From assembly GCF_028765575.1 (NCBI RefSeq), contig NZ_JARACO010000007.1:95615-159614 (forward strand): a stretch of DNA of 64,000 bases, in the 5' to 3' direction. This document shows, piece after piece, positions 1-10,956 of this stretch. Position numbers and translations under genes: made by a program. The notes under the pieces are model-generated. The model did not search any database and had not been told where the DNA came from. It saw only the letters and a list, made by a program, of their open reading frames with translations. The number at the start of each line of letters is the position of its first letter. Positions within the stretch are counted from its first letter, which is position 1. The DNA is from Aliivibrio sp. S3MY1 (GTDB taxonomy: Bacteria > Pseudomonadota > Gammaproteobacteria > Enterobacterales > Vibrionaceae).

Positions 1-244
1 TAAATGAAACTTCTAAAGATTCGCTGTCACGCTTTACTGTACCTGCGACAACCATACCACCAATACGAAGACGTTGACCAACCTCTGGTTTAGTGCCATC
101 AGGTTTACCGTTAACCAGTTCTGTTGGGGTATAGAATAAATCCATATTTTGATTCAATGCATAAATCATTAAACCAACGGTTGCACTGACCCCAAAGAAT
201 AGAGCAAGGATCAATCCTAGGCGCTTTTTACGTCTTGGATTCAT
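1..244 (-). CDS. ccmE: Cytochrome c maturation heme chaperone CcmE, 5' part only
   Basis: The gene starts at 244 and runs off the left edge, so only the first ~81 residues are present. It opens with a basic stretch ([10 protein letters not shown]) and one membrane anchor (about residues 9-29), then the start of the periplasmic beta-barrel with the family segment [13 protein letters not shown]. CcmE carries heme on a histidine in the C-terminal half, which is outside the window. Its ATG overlaps the ccmD stop, as expected for translationally coupled ccmDE. Confidence 0.9.
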   Translation of the reverse strand, partial: MNPRRKKRLGLILALFFGVSATVGLMIYALNQNMDLFYTPTELVNGKPDGTKPEVGQRLRIGGMVVAGTVKRDSESLEVSF

Positions 245-447
245 AATGTGTTCTCCATAGTTTTTGCTTTTTTAATTCGTTCTTCTCGTGCCATTTTTTG
301 TTCAATCTCTTTTAGCAATTGACGACGTTTGCCTAAGCTAGAGAATAAAATCCAAAATAAGGAGAGAAAAGTGGCGCCAAAGGCACCCCATACATAAACG
401 GCATAGCCGCCCATAGCTAAAAAATCACTGAAAGTTTCAAAATGCAT
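241..447 (-). CDS. ccmD: Heme exporter subunit CcmD
   Basis: A 68-residue protein with one membrane segment (about residues 15-37) and a charged cytoplasmic tail. Size and position between ccmC and ccmE match CcmD, the small subunit that helps release heme-loaded CcmE from the CcmABC complex in the inner membrane. The N-terminal [20 protein letters not shown] is typical of the family. The stop overlaps the ccmE start. Confidence 0.9.
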   Translation of the reverse strand: MHFETFSDFLAMGGYAVYVWGAFGATFLSLFWILFSSLGKRRQLLKEIEQKMAREERIKKAKTMENTL

Positions 448-468
448 TACAATAATTCCCTTCTCTCG

Positions 469-1221
469 TTATTTAGACGCGGTAGATTTTGGTTCTACTA
501 ACGCTCTAACCCAAGGACGGTGGCTCTCTTTTGCTAAAATTTCATTCCTAAAACGAATAAGAGTCACAGAACCAAAGAAAGTTGCAAAACCAATGATATT
601 TAATAACAAAGGCCACAACATATCGGCAGAAATAGAAGGTTTATCAAACTTTGTGATACTTGCACCTTGATGAAGGGTATTCCACCACTCTACTGAGAAG
701 TGAATAATTGGTAGGTTTATCACACCAACAATGGCAAGAATACCTGCGGCACGAGCTGCTGTACGCTGGTCATCAAATGCGTTATATAACGCCATGACTC
801 CTAGATATAAGAAAAGAAGAATCAGTTCAGAGGTTAAACGAGCATCCCATACCCACCATGCGCCCCACATTGGTTTACCCCAAACGGCACCGGTTAATAA
901 GGCAATGAATGTGAACACTGCGCCAACAGGAGCCATCGCTGCGGCTGCCATATCAGAAAGCTTTAACTGCCACACCAAACCAATAAATGCCGCTATCGCC
1001 ATCGACATATAAGCGCCCATCGACAAAATAGCAGAAGGGACATGGATATAGATAATCCTAAAACTGTCTCCTTGCTGGTAATCAGAAGGGGCAAATGCAA
1101 GCCCCCAAATCGTACCAACAGTTAAACTGAGAATAGAGATCACCGCAAACCATGGCAGCAGTGTTGTACTTAATTGATACGCTTTTTCTGGTTTAGCGTA
1201 AGGATGTAGCCATTTCCACAT
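469..1221 (-). CDS. ccmC: Heme exporter membrane protein CcmC
   Basis: A 250-residue inner-membrane protein with about six membrane helices. The tryptophan-rich (WWD) signature WGKPMWGAWWVWDARLTS at about residues 115-132 is the heme-handling domain that loads heme onto periplasmic CcmE. Conserved histidines flank it (IYIHVPSA and the HFSVEWWNTLHQG stretch). It lies between ccmB and ccmD in the standard ccmABCDE order. Length is normal for the family. Confidence 0.95.
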   Translation of the reverse strand: MWKWLHPYAKPEKAYQLSTTLLPWFAVISILSLTVGTIWGLAFAPSDYQQGDSFRIIYIHVPSAILSMGAYMSMAIAAFIGLVWQLKLSDMAAAAMAPVGAVFTFIALLTGAVWGKPMWGAWWVWDARLTSELILLFLYLGVMALYNAFDDQRTAARAAGILAIVGVINLPIIHFSVEWWNTLHQGASITKFDKPSISADMLWPLLLNIIGFATFFGSVTLIRFRNEILAKESHRPWVRALVEPKSTASK

Positions 1222-1257
1222 TGGTTTATCTCACTTACTTAAATATTAAAATTATAA

Positions 1258-1926
1258 TTACTGAACACTCACTCGCAGTGCCGAACTAATGGCAAATGGA
1301 GTCAATGTTGCGGAGCCCATTAAAAGAGCACCTAAAATCGCTAATTGGCCATTATAAGCCATACCTAAGCTTGCAGCATCAATTGCCGATGTCGCAAAAA
1401 TTAGAACTGGAATATATAACGGAAGAATAAGAAGGCTCAATAACACGCCTCCTTTTTGAAGGCCAACCGTTAACGCTACCCCAACCGCACCAAGAAAGCT
1501 TAAGGTTGGTGTTCCTAGCAGCAATGTCAACACAATTGCTAACCATGTATTAAAATCTAATGATAATAGAACCGCTAATAACGGGCTAATAATAATCAAT
1601 GGCAGACCGGTTAATAACCAATGCGCGACCACTTTCGCTAGAACAAGTACAGATAATGGACTTGGCATTAGCATCATCTGCTCTAGGGATCCGTCGGCAA
1701 AGTCATCTCTAAAAAGGCGCTCTAAAGACAATAACGCCGATAACAAAGCAGCAACCCAAACAATACCCGCAGCAATACGCGCCAGTAAATTTGGCTCAGG
1801 CCCGATACTTAATGGAAATAGTGTGATCACGATAATAAAAAACCAAAGCGGATTAAGAATATCAGCTTTACGACGAAACGCGATTAATAACTCACGTCGG
1901 ATAATGGTTGTCATTGAAGCAAACAT
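1258..1926 (-). CDS. ccmB: Heme exporter ABC permease CcmB
   Basis: A 222-residue hydrophobic protein with about six membrane segments. It has CcmB features such as the RRELLIAFRRKADILNPLWF start and the FRDDFADGSLEQMMLMP segment. It forms the membrane part of the CcmAB ATPase that drives release of holo-CcmE. It begins directly after the ccmA stop (ccmA ends at 1927), so the two are almost certainly co-translated. Confidence 0.95.
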   Translation of the reverse strand: MFASMTTIIRRELLIAFRRKADILNPLWFFIIVITLFPLSIGPEPNLLARIAAGIVWVAALLSALLSLERLFRDDFADGSLEQMMLMPSPLSVLVLAKVVAHWLLTGLPLIIISPLLAVLLSLDFNTWLAIVLTLLLGTPTLSFLGAVGVALTVGLQKGGVLLSLLILPLYIPVLIFATSAIDAASLGMAYNGQLAILGALLMGSATLTPFAISSALRVSVQ

Positions 1927-2541
1927 CTATTCACCTAACCTGATTTTTTTAAGCTCATTACTGTCAGTAAACAGATCCTGATGCGTTGTCAGTAAGACGA
2001 TCCCACCTTGTTTGGCATGGCTCATAAACAACTGTTCAAGTACTTTAACACCTTGTTTATCAATCGCTGTTAACGGTTCATCTAATACCCATAACTTATG
2101 GTTACTCAACCAAAGGCGAGCCAAAGCAACTCGACGCTGTTGACCTGCAGATAATTGCCCTGCTGCAACATCTTCTCGTCCAGCTAACCCCACACGAGCT
2201 AATGCACCCCAAATGGCTTCTTCGTTATAATTGCTGTGCATCGATTGATAAAAGGCAAGATTTTCAAATGCCGTTAACTCACGTTTGACACCAGTATGAT
2301 GACCTAAGAAAAGTAAATCGCTATGAAACTCTTCGCGATTTTTCTTTATCGATTCACCATTCCAATAAATATCACCTTCATCCGCATAACCTAACCCTGC
2401 AATAATACGCAGTAATGTGGTTTTACCTGCTCCATTCTGCCCTTCTATCTGAATTAACTCACCATCTGAGATAGTAAAACTCAATTGTTCAAATAAAACG
2501 CGTTCATCTCGAATACAGGTAACGTTACGAATTTCTAGCAT
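1927..2541 (-). CDS. ccmA: Heme exporter ABC ATPase CcmA
   Basis: A 204-residue ABC ATPase. Walker A is GQNGAGKTT (about residues 34-42), the ABC signature is [14 protein letters not shown] and Walker B is LWVLDEPL. It powers the CcmABCD heme-release step in the cytoplasm. It is the first gene of the visible ccm operon. In Vibrionaceae ccm is commonly found just downstream of this chemotaxis cluster, which fits here. Confidence 0.95.
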   Translation of the reverse strand: MLEIRNVTCIRDERVLFEQLSFTISDGELIQIEGQNGAGKTTLLRIIAGLGYADEGDIYWNGESIKKNREEFHSDLLFLGHHTGVKRELTAFENLAFYQSMHSNYNEEAIWGALARVGLAGREDVAAGQLSAGQQRRVALARLWLSNHKLWVLDEPLTAIDKQGVKVLEQLFMSHAKQGGIVLLTTHQDLFTDSNELKKIRLGE

Positions 2542-2816
2542 AAGTATCTATTGTTGAAAAATATTAGGGGCATTCTAGCACAGCAAAAACAGGGAAGCTT
2601 AGATATAAAACAAATCTATTTAGATAGATAAGTAAATAAGTATGTCATTTAGTTTCAAATTCTTTAATCTTGAAATCGGCTAATAATTCATAGCGTTATA
2701 ACAACAGATAGAATCTACCACCTTGTGGGTATTTCTGGTTTATTTTACCAAATTCTATAACGAAAAAAGCCCCTTATAAATAAGGAGCTTTAACATTCAT
2801 TGGTTATGAGACACCG
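2542..2816. other. Intergenic region between the chemotaxis operon and ccm
   Basis: This 275-base AT-rich gap carries the terminator of the upstream chemotaxis operon (2763-2791) and must hold the ccmA promoter. I could not pick out a convincing -35/-10 pair for ccm. No open frame with a good ribosome site is seen. Confidence 0.6.
2763..2791 (-). terminator. Intrinsic terminator of the flhA-che-DUF2802 gene string
   Basis: On the minus strand an AAAGCTCCTTA stem pairs with TAAGGGGCTTT around an ATTT-type loop, with one mismatch, and runs into six Ts. It lies 26 bases after the DUF2802 stop, marking the end of the long motility transcript before ccm. Confidence 0.8.
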
Positions 2817-3278
2817 TTAGTCTTCGCCTTCAAAACGCAGTGGTGGAATCGAGCCTTTACCACCCGCAATTTTAGCCTGTAAAGACATCATTAACTCAGC
2901 TTCTGCTTTTGGCAGCTCACATTCTTCCATTAGCTCGTTAATGCCCGCCCCCAACTGAACTAACTTATTGGCTCTTGAATACAAACGACTGTCAGCATCT
3001 GTATTTTCAAGCTCGTTTAAGCGCTCATCAAAATGTTGATTCAATTGAGTAATGTCCGCAACTTTCTGTCCCATATTGATCGAGGCTGTACGAAATTCAA
3101 CAAACTGCTTATTAAGCTTTTGTTGCTCTTCTTGAAGTTGTTGGTGCTGCTTTTGAGCGTGCGTTAATTGTGCTGCTAACTGTGTATTCTTGCGATTTAA
3201 GATAACAAAAATCACAAGAACTAAAATTACAGCAGCCGCTGCTAATAGCTCTGAGAGCTGAGTTAAAATATCAACCAT
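2817..3278 (-). CDS. DUF2802 family membrane-anchored coiled-coil protein
   Basis: A 153-residue protein with one N-terminal membrane segment (about residues 8-27), then a Gln/Lys/Glu-rich coiled coil (about 28-90) and a C-terminal acidic helical part (MEECELPKAEAELMMSLQAK). It matches the DUF2802 family found at this place after cheW in Vibrio and related gamma-proteobacteria. The function is unknown. Its start overlaps the cheW stop by one base, so it is translationally coupled. Position at the end of the chemotaxis string suggests a role at the pole or in signalling, which is inference only. Confidence 0.8.
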   Translation of the reverse strand: MVDILTQLSELLAAAAVILVLVIFVILNRKNTQLAAQLTHAQKQHQQLQEEQQKLNKQFVEFRTASINMGQKVADITQLNQHFDERLNELENTDADSRLYSRANKLVQLGAGINELMEECELPKAEAELMMSLQAKIAGGKGSIPPLRFEGED

Positions 3279-3772
3279 TATAGGCTTGCCATGTCATCCC
3301 ATTCGTCTTCAGACAAAAGTTTGTTAAGATCTACCAAGATAAGTAATTTGCCTTCACGGTTGCTAACGCCCTGAATAAACTTAGAGCTCTCGTCCGTGCC
3401 AACACTTGGCGTCGTATCAATTTCTGATGAACGTAAGTATACAACTTCAGCTACGCTATCTACAAGAATACCTATAACCTGACGCTCAGATTCTATAACG
3501 ATAATACGTGTGTTATCTGTGATTTCACCTTGCATTAAGCCAAAGCGTGAACGAGTATCAATCACGGTTACGACATTACCACGAAGGTTGATAATCCCTA
3601 GAACGTAGTCTGGCGCGCCTGGTACTGGTGCAATTTCTGTATGACGTAATACTTCACGTACTTGCATTACATTGATGCCGTAAGTTTCTTCTTCTAACTG
3701 AAACGTTACCCACTGTAATACTTCATCATTCACTTGATCCTTACGGATCTCTACTTCATTAATCTGAGACAT
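3278..3772 (-). CDS. cheW: Chemotaxis coupling protein CheW
   Basis: A 164-residue single CheW domain protein. Characteristic segments are VTFQLEEETYGINVMQVREVL, shortened here to the core EETYGINVMQVREVL, then PGAPDYVLGIINLRGNVV and VIDTRSRFGL. It joins CheA to the chemoreceptors in the cytoplasmic arrays. The reading frame follows parP by 30 bases and ends one base into DUF2802. Confidence 0.96.
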   Translation of the reverse strand: MSQINEVEIRKDQVNDEVLQWVTFQLEEETYGINVMQVREVLRHTEIAPVPGAPDYVLGIINLRGNVVTVIDTRSRFGLMQGEITDNTRIIVIESERQVIGILVDSVAEVVYLRSSEIDTTPSVGTDESSKFIQGVSNREGKLLILVDLNKLLSEDEWDDMASL

Positions 3773-3802
3773 TCTATTTCCTCGTACTCTTTAGAGCTAT
3801 TT

Positions 3803-4971
<1,169 letters not shown>

Positions 4972-4972
<1 letters not shown>

Positions 4973-5739
4973 TAAGCTAATCTCTCCAAATAATTTAATA
5001 ATGTTTTATAAGCAAAAACACCACGACTATTTGGCGATACAAATGACGGCGGCATTCTTTTTAAACTGGCATCTCTAAACTTAGTATCAATAGGTACTGC
5101 GGATGCCCATACTTGCTCGGAATACATCGATTTCAGTTCCATTAATGACTGTAATGACGCATTAGTTCGCTTATCGTACATGGTAGGAATAATGGTAACA
5201 CCAAACAAAGAAGGTTTATTTCTCTGCATGATATTCAGTGTTCTCATCATTCTCTCTAGCCCTTTCATTGCTAGAAACTCTGTCTGTACTGGGATCAAAA
5301 TACGAGTGCTTGCCGCTAATGCATTAACCATCATTACTCCTAAAATAGGAGGGCAATCGATCAATACATAATCGTACTCATCTTCCAATGCTTTTAAAGC
5401 GCGTTTAAGTACTAATCCCATGCCGTTACGGTTACCCATTACGCGATCTAATGTTGCAAGAGACATATGTGCAGGGATAATGTCTAACCCTGGTATGTCA
5501 CTTTTTAAAACAAACGGCATAACGCTTGTTTTATTGATCGTTGATAATTGGAATAACTCAAATAAACTACAAGGTAAATCATCTGAATCATAGCCTAAAT
5601 ACGTAGTTAACGAACCGTGAGGATCAGTATCGACCATAAGCACACGCTTACCACGCTGAGAAAGTAAACCAGCGAGGGTAATCGTTGTTGTTGTTTTACC
5701 AACACCACCTTTCTGGTTTGCTATGCTCCAGACAATCAT
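4972..5739 (-). CDS. parC: ParC-like ParA-family ATPase for polar chemotaxis arrays
   Basis: A 255-residue ParA/MinD-type ATPase. The deviant Walker A is KGGVGKTTT near residues 10-18. The A' motif is VDTDPHGS and Walker B is VLIDCPP. It directly follows cheB and precedes the CheW-domain gene, the arrangement of Vibrio parC-parP. In Vibrio ParC recruits chemotaxis arrays to the cell pole by an ATP-dependent polar gradient. It is distinct from chromosome ParA, which would be next to parB; no parB is here. Confidence 0.9.
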
Positions 5740-5748
5740 TGCTATTTC

Positions 5749-6879
5749 CTACTTTAAACCCACTTCAACGAGCATTCTTTCTGCAACACGTTCAAGTGGT
5801 AAACTTTCTGATGATAAACCTGCTTTATCTATCGCTTGAGGCATACCATAAACAACACAACTTTGCTCATCTTGAGACCAAATAGTCGCACCTGCCGCTT
5901 TTAGCATTCGACAGCCTTCACGACCATCTGCACCCATTCCTGTTAGGATCATAGAAAGTACTTTATCGCCATACACCTTAGCAGCAGACCCAAAAGTAAC
6001 ATCTACGCAGGGCTTATAGTTCATGCGCTCACCGCCGTCTAAGATCTTCAAACGAGAAGCCCCTGGACGACCATCAACCATCATCTGTAAACCACCCGGA
6101 GCAAGATAAGCACAGCCAGGTTTAAGAACATCCCCATCTTGTGCTTCTTTCACTTGGATGTTACACAAGTTGTTTAATCGTGCTGCAAAGGCCGCTGTAA
6201 AGGTTGCAGGCATATGCTGAACCAAAATAATCGGATGCGGATAATTAGCAGGAATGGCGGTTAGTATCTTTTGTAACGCAACAGGACCTCCCGTTGAAGT
6301 CCCGATAGCGGTTAATTGATACTTTTTGCCTGTCGCTTTAAAACGCTGACCGACAGCAACTACTGGCACATTTTTGACTGGCGCTGCTGCTGTTAAAGTC
6401 GCAGAACGAGTCGTTGTTACTCGTGTTGTTGGTGCTATTGTTGCTGTCTGCGATGCCAATGAAGGACGGCGCATAAATGACTTTTTACGTGCAATTTCAG
6501 CAATACGTTTTTGTAATAAGCTGACTGCTTCGTCTCTATTACGTGCGATATCTTCAAATTTCTTAGGTAAGAAATCCAAAGCGCCAGCATCTAAAGCATC
6601 AAGTGTTGCCTTAGCACCATCATGAGTAAGAGAAGAAAACATCAAGGTCGGCGTTGGGCAGACCTTCATGATTTCTTTCACCGCAGAGATGCCATCCATT
6701 ACCGGCATCTCAATATCCATGGTGATAACATCTGGCTTTAATAATTTCGCTTTTTCTACTGCTTCTTTGCCGTTAACCGCAACATCGATCACCTCAAGAC
6801 GAGGATCGGCATTGATGATTTCACTAACTCTACGACGAAAAAAACTTGAATCATCAACAACTAATACTTTTATTGCCAT
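5749..6879 (-). CDS. cheB: Chemotaxis protein-glutamate methylesterase CheB
   Basis: A 376-residue response regulator with methylesterase domain. The receiver has the acidic pair VVDDSS and the phospho-acceptor Asp55 in [14 protein letters not shown] Ser/Thr/Ala-rich linker (about 140-170) leads to the catalytic domain, with the active-site serine in [11 protein letters not shown], the histidine in LVQHMPATF and the aspartate in LTGMGADG. It demethylates and deamidates receptor glutamates for adaptation, opposing CheR (encoded at 55992). Confidence 0.97.
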   Translation of the reverse strand: MAIKVLVVDDSSFFRRRVSEIINADPRLEVIDVAVNGKEAVEKAKLLKPDVITMDIEMPVMDGISAVKEIMKVCPTPTLMFSSLTHDGAKATLDALDAGALDFLPKKFEDIARNRDEAVSLLQKRIAEIARKKSFMRRPSLASQTATIAPTTRVTTTRSATLTAAAPVKNVPVVAVGQRFKATGKKYQLTAIGTSTGGPVALQKILTAIPANYPHPIILVQHMPATFTAAFAARLNNLCNIQVKEAQDGDVLKPGCAYLAPGGLQMMVDGRPGASRLKILDGGERMNYKPCVDVTFGSAAKVYGDKVLSMILTGMGADGREGCRMLKAAGATIWSQDEQSCVVYGMPQAIDKAGLSSESLPLERVAERMLVEVGLK

Positions 6880-6894
6880 GTTAATCCTTGTTCA

Positions 6895-9048
6895 TTAACA
6901 CATACGAACTGCGTAACGTTTTAGCAAATTTGGAACATCAAGGATCAATGCAATATGTCCATCAGAGGTGATAGTCGCACCGGCCATTCCTGGCGTACCT
7001 TGCAGCAATTCATCAAGAGGTTTAATGACCACTTCTTCTTGTCCAATCAGTGTATCTACAACAAAACCAACTCGTTGTGCTCCTAATTGAATAATAACCA
7101 CATGGCCTAGTCCTTTACGCTCTGTTTGATTAGAACCCTTAACTAACCAATCTTGCAAGAAGAACAATGGAATCGATTTTTCACGGACAATCGTCGTTAA
7201 CTGACCATCAACTATGTTTGTTTTCGATAAATCAAGATGGAAAATCTCGTTTACACTAGCTAAAGGTAATGCGAATGGTTGATTCGCAACACCTACCATT
7301 AAAGTAGGAAGTATTGCTAGTGTTAGTGGCACTTTAATTACAATCTTTGTGCCTTCACCCATGCTTGAATCAATATCAATAGATCCGTTTAGTTGGTTGA
7401 TTGCAGTTTTAACTACATCCATACCTACACCACGACCTGAGATGTCTGAAATTTCAGTCTTCGTCGAGAAACCAGGGGCAAATATTAAGTTGTAACACTC
7501 TTTATTGGTTAATCGAGATGCTGCATCTGTATCCATTAAACCGCGAGTTACTGCAATACTACGAAGTTTATCAGCATCCATACCGCCACCATCATCAATG
7601 ATGCTTAGTAAGATGTGATCCCCTTCTTGGGATGCAGATAAAATCACTTTACCAGTACGAGCTTTACCTAATTTCTCACGAGCTTCTGGCATTTCAATAC
7701 CGTGATCCACAGAGTTACGAACTAAGTGAATCAATGGATCTGCAAGCGCTTCAACGAGGTTTTTATCTAAATCTGTTTCTTCACCGCGCATTTCTAGCAC
7801 GATGTCTTTCTTTAACGTTCGAGCTAAATCACGAACAACTCGTGGGAATCGACCAAATACTTTCTTAATCGGTTGCATACGTGTTTTCATTACTGCGCCT
7901 TGTAGATCGGCAGTAACTACATCAAGATTTGAAACCGCTTTTGACATTTCTTCGTCATTGCTATTCAAACCTAAACTAACTAAACGGTTACGAACAAGAA
8001 CTAACTCACCCACCATATTCATGATGTTATCAAGCGTTGATGTATCAACACGAACCGTGCTTTCCGCTTGAGACTTAGACTGTGGTTTAGCAGGTGTTTT
8101 TGCTACCGGTTTTACTTCCGGAGCTGGAGCTTGAGTTCTTGTTGCTACAGGAGTCGTTGGAGCTATTGCTGCCGCAGGTTTTACTGCTTGATCAAGTTCT
8201 TCATCTGTTGGCCCTTTACCTGAACCATGCAGTTGATCTAACAGTTTTTCAAACTCGTCATCACTCATAAGATCAGCATCACCAGCTAATACTTCATCAA
8301 CAGATTGAGTATTAGCCGTTGGCGTTACTGGTGTTGGTGCTGTCGTTGCATTGGTTGGACTTTTACCCGAACCATGAAGCTCATCAAGTAGACGCTCAAA
8401 TTCATCATCAGTAATGTCTCCATCCGCTGCAATTGCCGCAGTTGCTGGTGCTGGAGTTACTGGTACTGGAGTAGAAGAAGTACTTGATGGAGCTGCACCT
8501 TTGCCGTGCAATTCATCTAGTAGTTTTTCAAATTCATCTTCAATAATATCATCTACCGAATCATGAATATTACTTTCAACAACAGGCTCTTGAGGAATAA
8601 CAGCATCAACAACTGGAAGCTCAACGTCTACTGTTGCAGCCGCTATTTCATCTTCGGTTGCAGGCTTGCTTAAATGATGAAGCAGATCCAATAATCGTTG
8701 TTCTGCTGGTTCTACTTTTTCACCATTTTGAACTGCGCTGAACATTACGTTTACGCTATCAAGAGTTTCTAAAATGGTATCCATTAGTTCAGAAGTAACT
8801 TTACGCTTACCCGTTCTAAGAATATCAAACACATTTTCAGCACCATGACAGGCATCAACAAGTTCTGTTAATGAAAGGAAGCCAGCGCCACCTTTTACAG
8901 TATGAAAACCACGGAAAATAGCATTTAATAAATCAGAATCATCAGGACGTTGTTCTAATTCAACTAATTGTTCAGAAAGTAGCTCAAGAATTTCTCCTGC
9001 TTCAATTAAGAAATCTTGCAGGATGTCTTCATCCATTTCAAAGCTCAT
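6895..9048 (-). CDS. cheA: Chemotaxis histidine kinase CheA
   Basis: A 717-residue kinase. The P1 HPt domain (1-~125) carries the phospho-acceptor His49 in FHTVKGGAGF. A long acidic, Pro/Thr/Ala-rich linker (about 130-325) follows in place of a normal P2 and contains three near-identical DEFExLLDxLHGxG motifs at residues 171-184, 215-228 and 264-277. Then come dimerisation (P3, from about STVRVDTSTLDNIMNMVGEL), the ATPase (N box LVRNSVDHGIEMPEAR, DDGGGMD, GRGVGMDVV) and the CheW-like P5. It autophosphorylates and passes phosphate to CheY and CheB. The linker probably matches the region ParP binds in Vibrio CheA (LID); that is inference. Confidence 0.97.
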   Translation of the reverse strand: MSFEMDEDILQDFLIEAGEILELLSEQLVELEQRPDDSDLLNAIFRGFHTVKGGAGFLSLTELVDACHGAENVFDILRTGKRKVTSELMDTILETLDSVNVMFSAVQNGEKVEPAEQRLLDLLHHLSKPATEDEIAAATVDVELPVVDAVIPQEPVVESNIHDSVDDIIEDEFEKLLDELHGKGAAPSSTSSTPVPVTPAPATAAIAADGDITDDEFERLLDELHGSGKSPTNATTAPTPVTPTANTQSVDEVLAGDADLMSDDEFEKLLDQLHGSGKGPTDEELDQAVKPAAAIAPTTPVATRTQAPAPEVKPVAKTPAKPQSKSQAESTVRVDTSTLDNIMNMVGELVLVRNRLVSLGLNSNDEEMSKAVSNLDVVTADLQGAVMKTRMQPIKKVFGRFPRVVRDLARTLKKDIVLEMRGEETDLDKNLVEALADPLIHLVRNSVDHGIEMPEAREKLGKARTGKVILSASQEGDHILLSIIDDGGGMDADKLRSIAVTRGLMDTDAASRLTNKECYNLIFAPGFSTKTEISDISGRGVGMDVVKTAINQLNGSIDIDSSMGEGTKIVIKVPLTLAILPTLMVGVANQPFALPLASVNEIFHLDLSKTNIVDGQLTTIVREKSIPLFFLQDWLVKGSNQTERKGLGHVVIIQLGAQRVGFVVDTLIGQEEVVIKPLDELLQGTPGMAGATITSDGHIALILDVPNLLKRYAVRMC

Positions 9049-9057
9049 AATATTCCT

Positions 9058-9774
9058 CTAAAATCCTAGACTGGCTAATAGGTCATCAACGTCATCTTGA
9101 GATGCAACCGCATCTTCACGTTCATGTGGGTTTAAAATAGGACCTTCAGCTTGAGAAGGTTTATTAAGTTCGTCTTGTTCACCAAGTCGCTCTTCTACTT
9201 TAAACAAAGTCAAAATATCAACCAATCGGTCTTCAACTTCTTGAACTAACGTAATTACTCGTTTAATAATTTGACCGGTAAGGTCTTGAAAATCTTGTGC
9301 CATCAGGATGTTAGTCAGCTCATTGCGTAGCTCTGAGCTATTCCCTTCAACTTGAGTAAGTAGACCATCAATGTTGTGACATAACGCTTTGAATTGAGTA
9401 AGCTCAATTCTGCCTTTCATTAAGCTGTTCCATTGAGGACGTACTTGAAGTAGCCCTTCATGCAACTCGTCAGCAATAGGAAATGAACGGTCAACAGCAT
9501 CCATTGTTTTATTGGCTGCTATTTCAGTCTTATCAATCACATATTGCAAACGATCACGTGCATCTGGGATCTCATCATTAGCAATCGCAACAACTCGGTG
9601 ATCAAGCTTAAAATTCTTTAATGACTCATGAAGATCACGAGTTAAAGAACCAATCTCTTGAAGCATCAGAGGTCCACTAGCAAGCGCTAATGAAGCAACG
9701 ATTTGATCCGCTTCTTCTTGCTTGCCTGCTTCTAATAAAGCAACAAGCTCCTTGGCATCAGTTAATGAAATCAT
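9058..9774 (-). CDS. cheZ: CheY-P phosphatase CheZ
   Basis: A 238-residue, mostly helical protein. The catalytic segment is LMAQDFQDLTGQIIKRV, whose Gln (DLTGQ) inserts into the CheY active site. The C-terminal peptide DDVDDLLASLGF is the CheY-docking helix. It removes phosphate from CheY-P in the cytoplasm. It lies between cheY and cheA as in other polar-flagellated gamma-proteobacteria. Confidence 0.96.
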   Translation of the reverse strand: MISLTDAKELVALLEAGKQEEADQIVASLALASGPLMLQEIGSLTRDLHESLKNFKLDHRVVAIANDEIPDARDRLQYVIDKTEIAANKTMDAVDRSFPIADELHEGLLQVRPQWNSLMKGRIELTQFKALCHNIDGLLTQVEGNSSELRNELTNILMAQDFQDLTGQIIKRVITLVQEVEDRLVDILTLFKVEERLGEQDELNKPSQAEGPILNPHEREDAVASQDDVDDLLASLGF

Positions 9775-9807
9775 CTTATTGGTTAATCCTTACCGAGCAA
9801 CATTGAC

Positions 9808-10188
9808 TTATAAACGTTCAAAAATCTTGTCTAATTTTTCTTTCAATGTTGCGGCTGTAAATGGTTTAACAATATAACCATTTACACCAGCTTGAGCCGC
9901 TTCAATGATTTGTTCGCGTTTCGCTTCAGCGGTGATCATTAATACAGGTAAATGCTTCAATTCGTCATCGGCACGAATTGTTTTTAGCAAGTCGATCCCT
10001 TGCATCCCTGGCATGTTCCAATCTGTTACTACAAAATCGAAACCACCTTTTTTAAGCAGTGGCAATGCTGTTAAACCATCATCCGCTTCTTGGGTGTTGT
10101 TAAAACCTAAGTCACGTAATAAGTTTTTTACAATACGACGCATTGTTGAGAAATCATCAACAATAAGGATCTTCATGTTTTTATTCAA
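9808..10188 (-). CDS. cheY: Chemotaxis response regulator CheY
   Basis: A receiver-only protein that binds FliM to set rotation. The acidic pair is in [11 protein letters not shown], the phospho-acceptor is Asp56 in [12 protein letters not shown], the Thr is in VLMITAEA and the Lys is in GYIVKPFT. I place the start at TTG 10188 ([10 protein letters not shown]), because GGAGG at 10194-10198 lies five bases before it. ATG 10176 would lose four residues; an upstream TTG at 10209 would put the ribosome site inside the gene. The 126 residues fit the family. It follows fliA by 36 bases. Confidence 0.93.
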   Translation of the reverse strand: MNKNMKILIVDDFSTMRRIVKNLLRDLGFNNTQEADDGLTALPLLKKGGFDFVVTDWNMPGMQGIDLLKTIRADDELKHLPVLMITAEAKREQIIEAAQAGVNGYIVKPFTAATLKEKLDKIFERL

Positions 10189-10224
10189 AATCGCCTCCAG
10201 TGAGGGCAAAGTAACGGGATTTAA

Positions 10225-10956
10225 TTATTCTACTGTCCAAGTTGATAACTTGGCCCGTAGTCGTTGCATTGATTGGCTATGTATTTGGCTAACACGAGAT
10301 TCGCTTACACCAATAACGGCACCAATTTCTTTTAGGTTTAACTCTTCATCGTAGTAAAGGGATAAAACCAAAGCTTCTCTTTCTGGGAGGGTTTTAATCG
10401 CCTCCACAAGAGCCAGTCTAAAATGTTCGTCGGCAACACCTTGAAATGGAATATTATCGTCGGTTTGTTCTTCTGTTACTATTACATCATCAGAAACACC
10501 TAAATCTTCCATGCCGACCAGTTTACCGCAATTTACATCATTCAGTATCTGATAATACTCATCTAAGGGTAATTCTAAATACTCGGCTATCTCTTTATCG
10601 GTCGGTTCACGAGAAAGTTTAGCTTCAAGAGCTTTAATTGCTGCATTTACCATTCTACTATTTTTATGAACAGAGCGAGGAACCCAGTCTCCACGTCGAA
10701 TTTCATCCAACATTGAACCACGAATTCGGATACCGGCGTAAGTTTCAAAACTTGCGCCCTTGCTACCATCATAATTTTTCTGGGCTTCCAACAGACCGAT
10801 CATGCCAGACTGAATAAGATCATCAACCAATACACTCGCAGGTAATCTAGCCATTAAATGGTGGGCAATACGTTTCACTAAATCAGAATATCGTTCTAAA
10901 AATGCTTTCTGACTGTTTACATTGCCTTTATGATCGTATGTTAAGCCATCAGACAT
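10225..10956 (-). CDS. fliA: Flagellar sigma factor FliA (sigma-28)
   Basis: A 243-residue alternative sigma factor. Region 2 is seen in VLVDDLIQSGMIGLLEA and ASFETYAGIRIRGSMLDEIR, region 3 in LSREPTDKEIAEYL, and the region 4 helix-turn-helix in LNLKEIGAVIGVSESRVSQI. It directs RNA polymerase to the late flagellar promoters; in this window those before flaB, flaC, flaD and flgM fit its consensus. Its start overlaps flhG by eight bases. FlgM (58862) is its anti-sigma partner. Confidence 0.97.
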   Translation of the reverse strand: MSDGLTYDHKGNVNSQKAFLERYSDLVKRIAHHLMARLPASVLVDDLIQSGMIGLLEAQKNYDGSKGASFETYAGIRIRGSMLDEIRRGDWVPRSVHKNSRMVNAAIKALEAKLSREPTDKEIAEYLELPLDEYYQILNDVNCGKLVGMEDLGVSDDVIVTEEQTDDNIPFQGVADEHFRLALVEAIKTLPEREALVLSLYYDEELNLKEIGAVIGVSESRVSQIHSQSMQRLRAKLSTWTVE

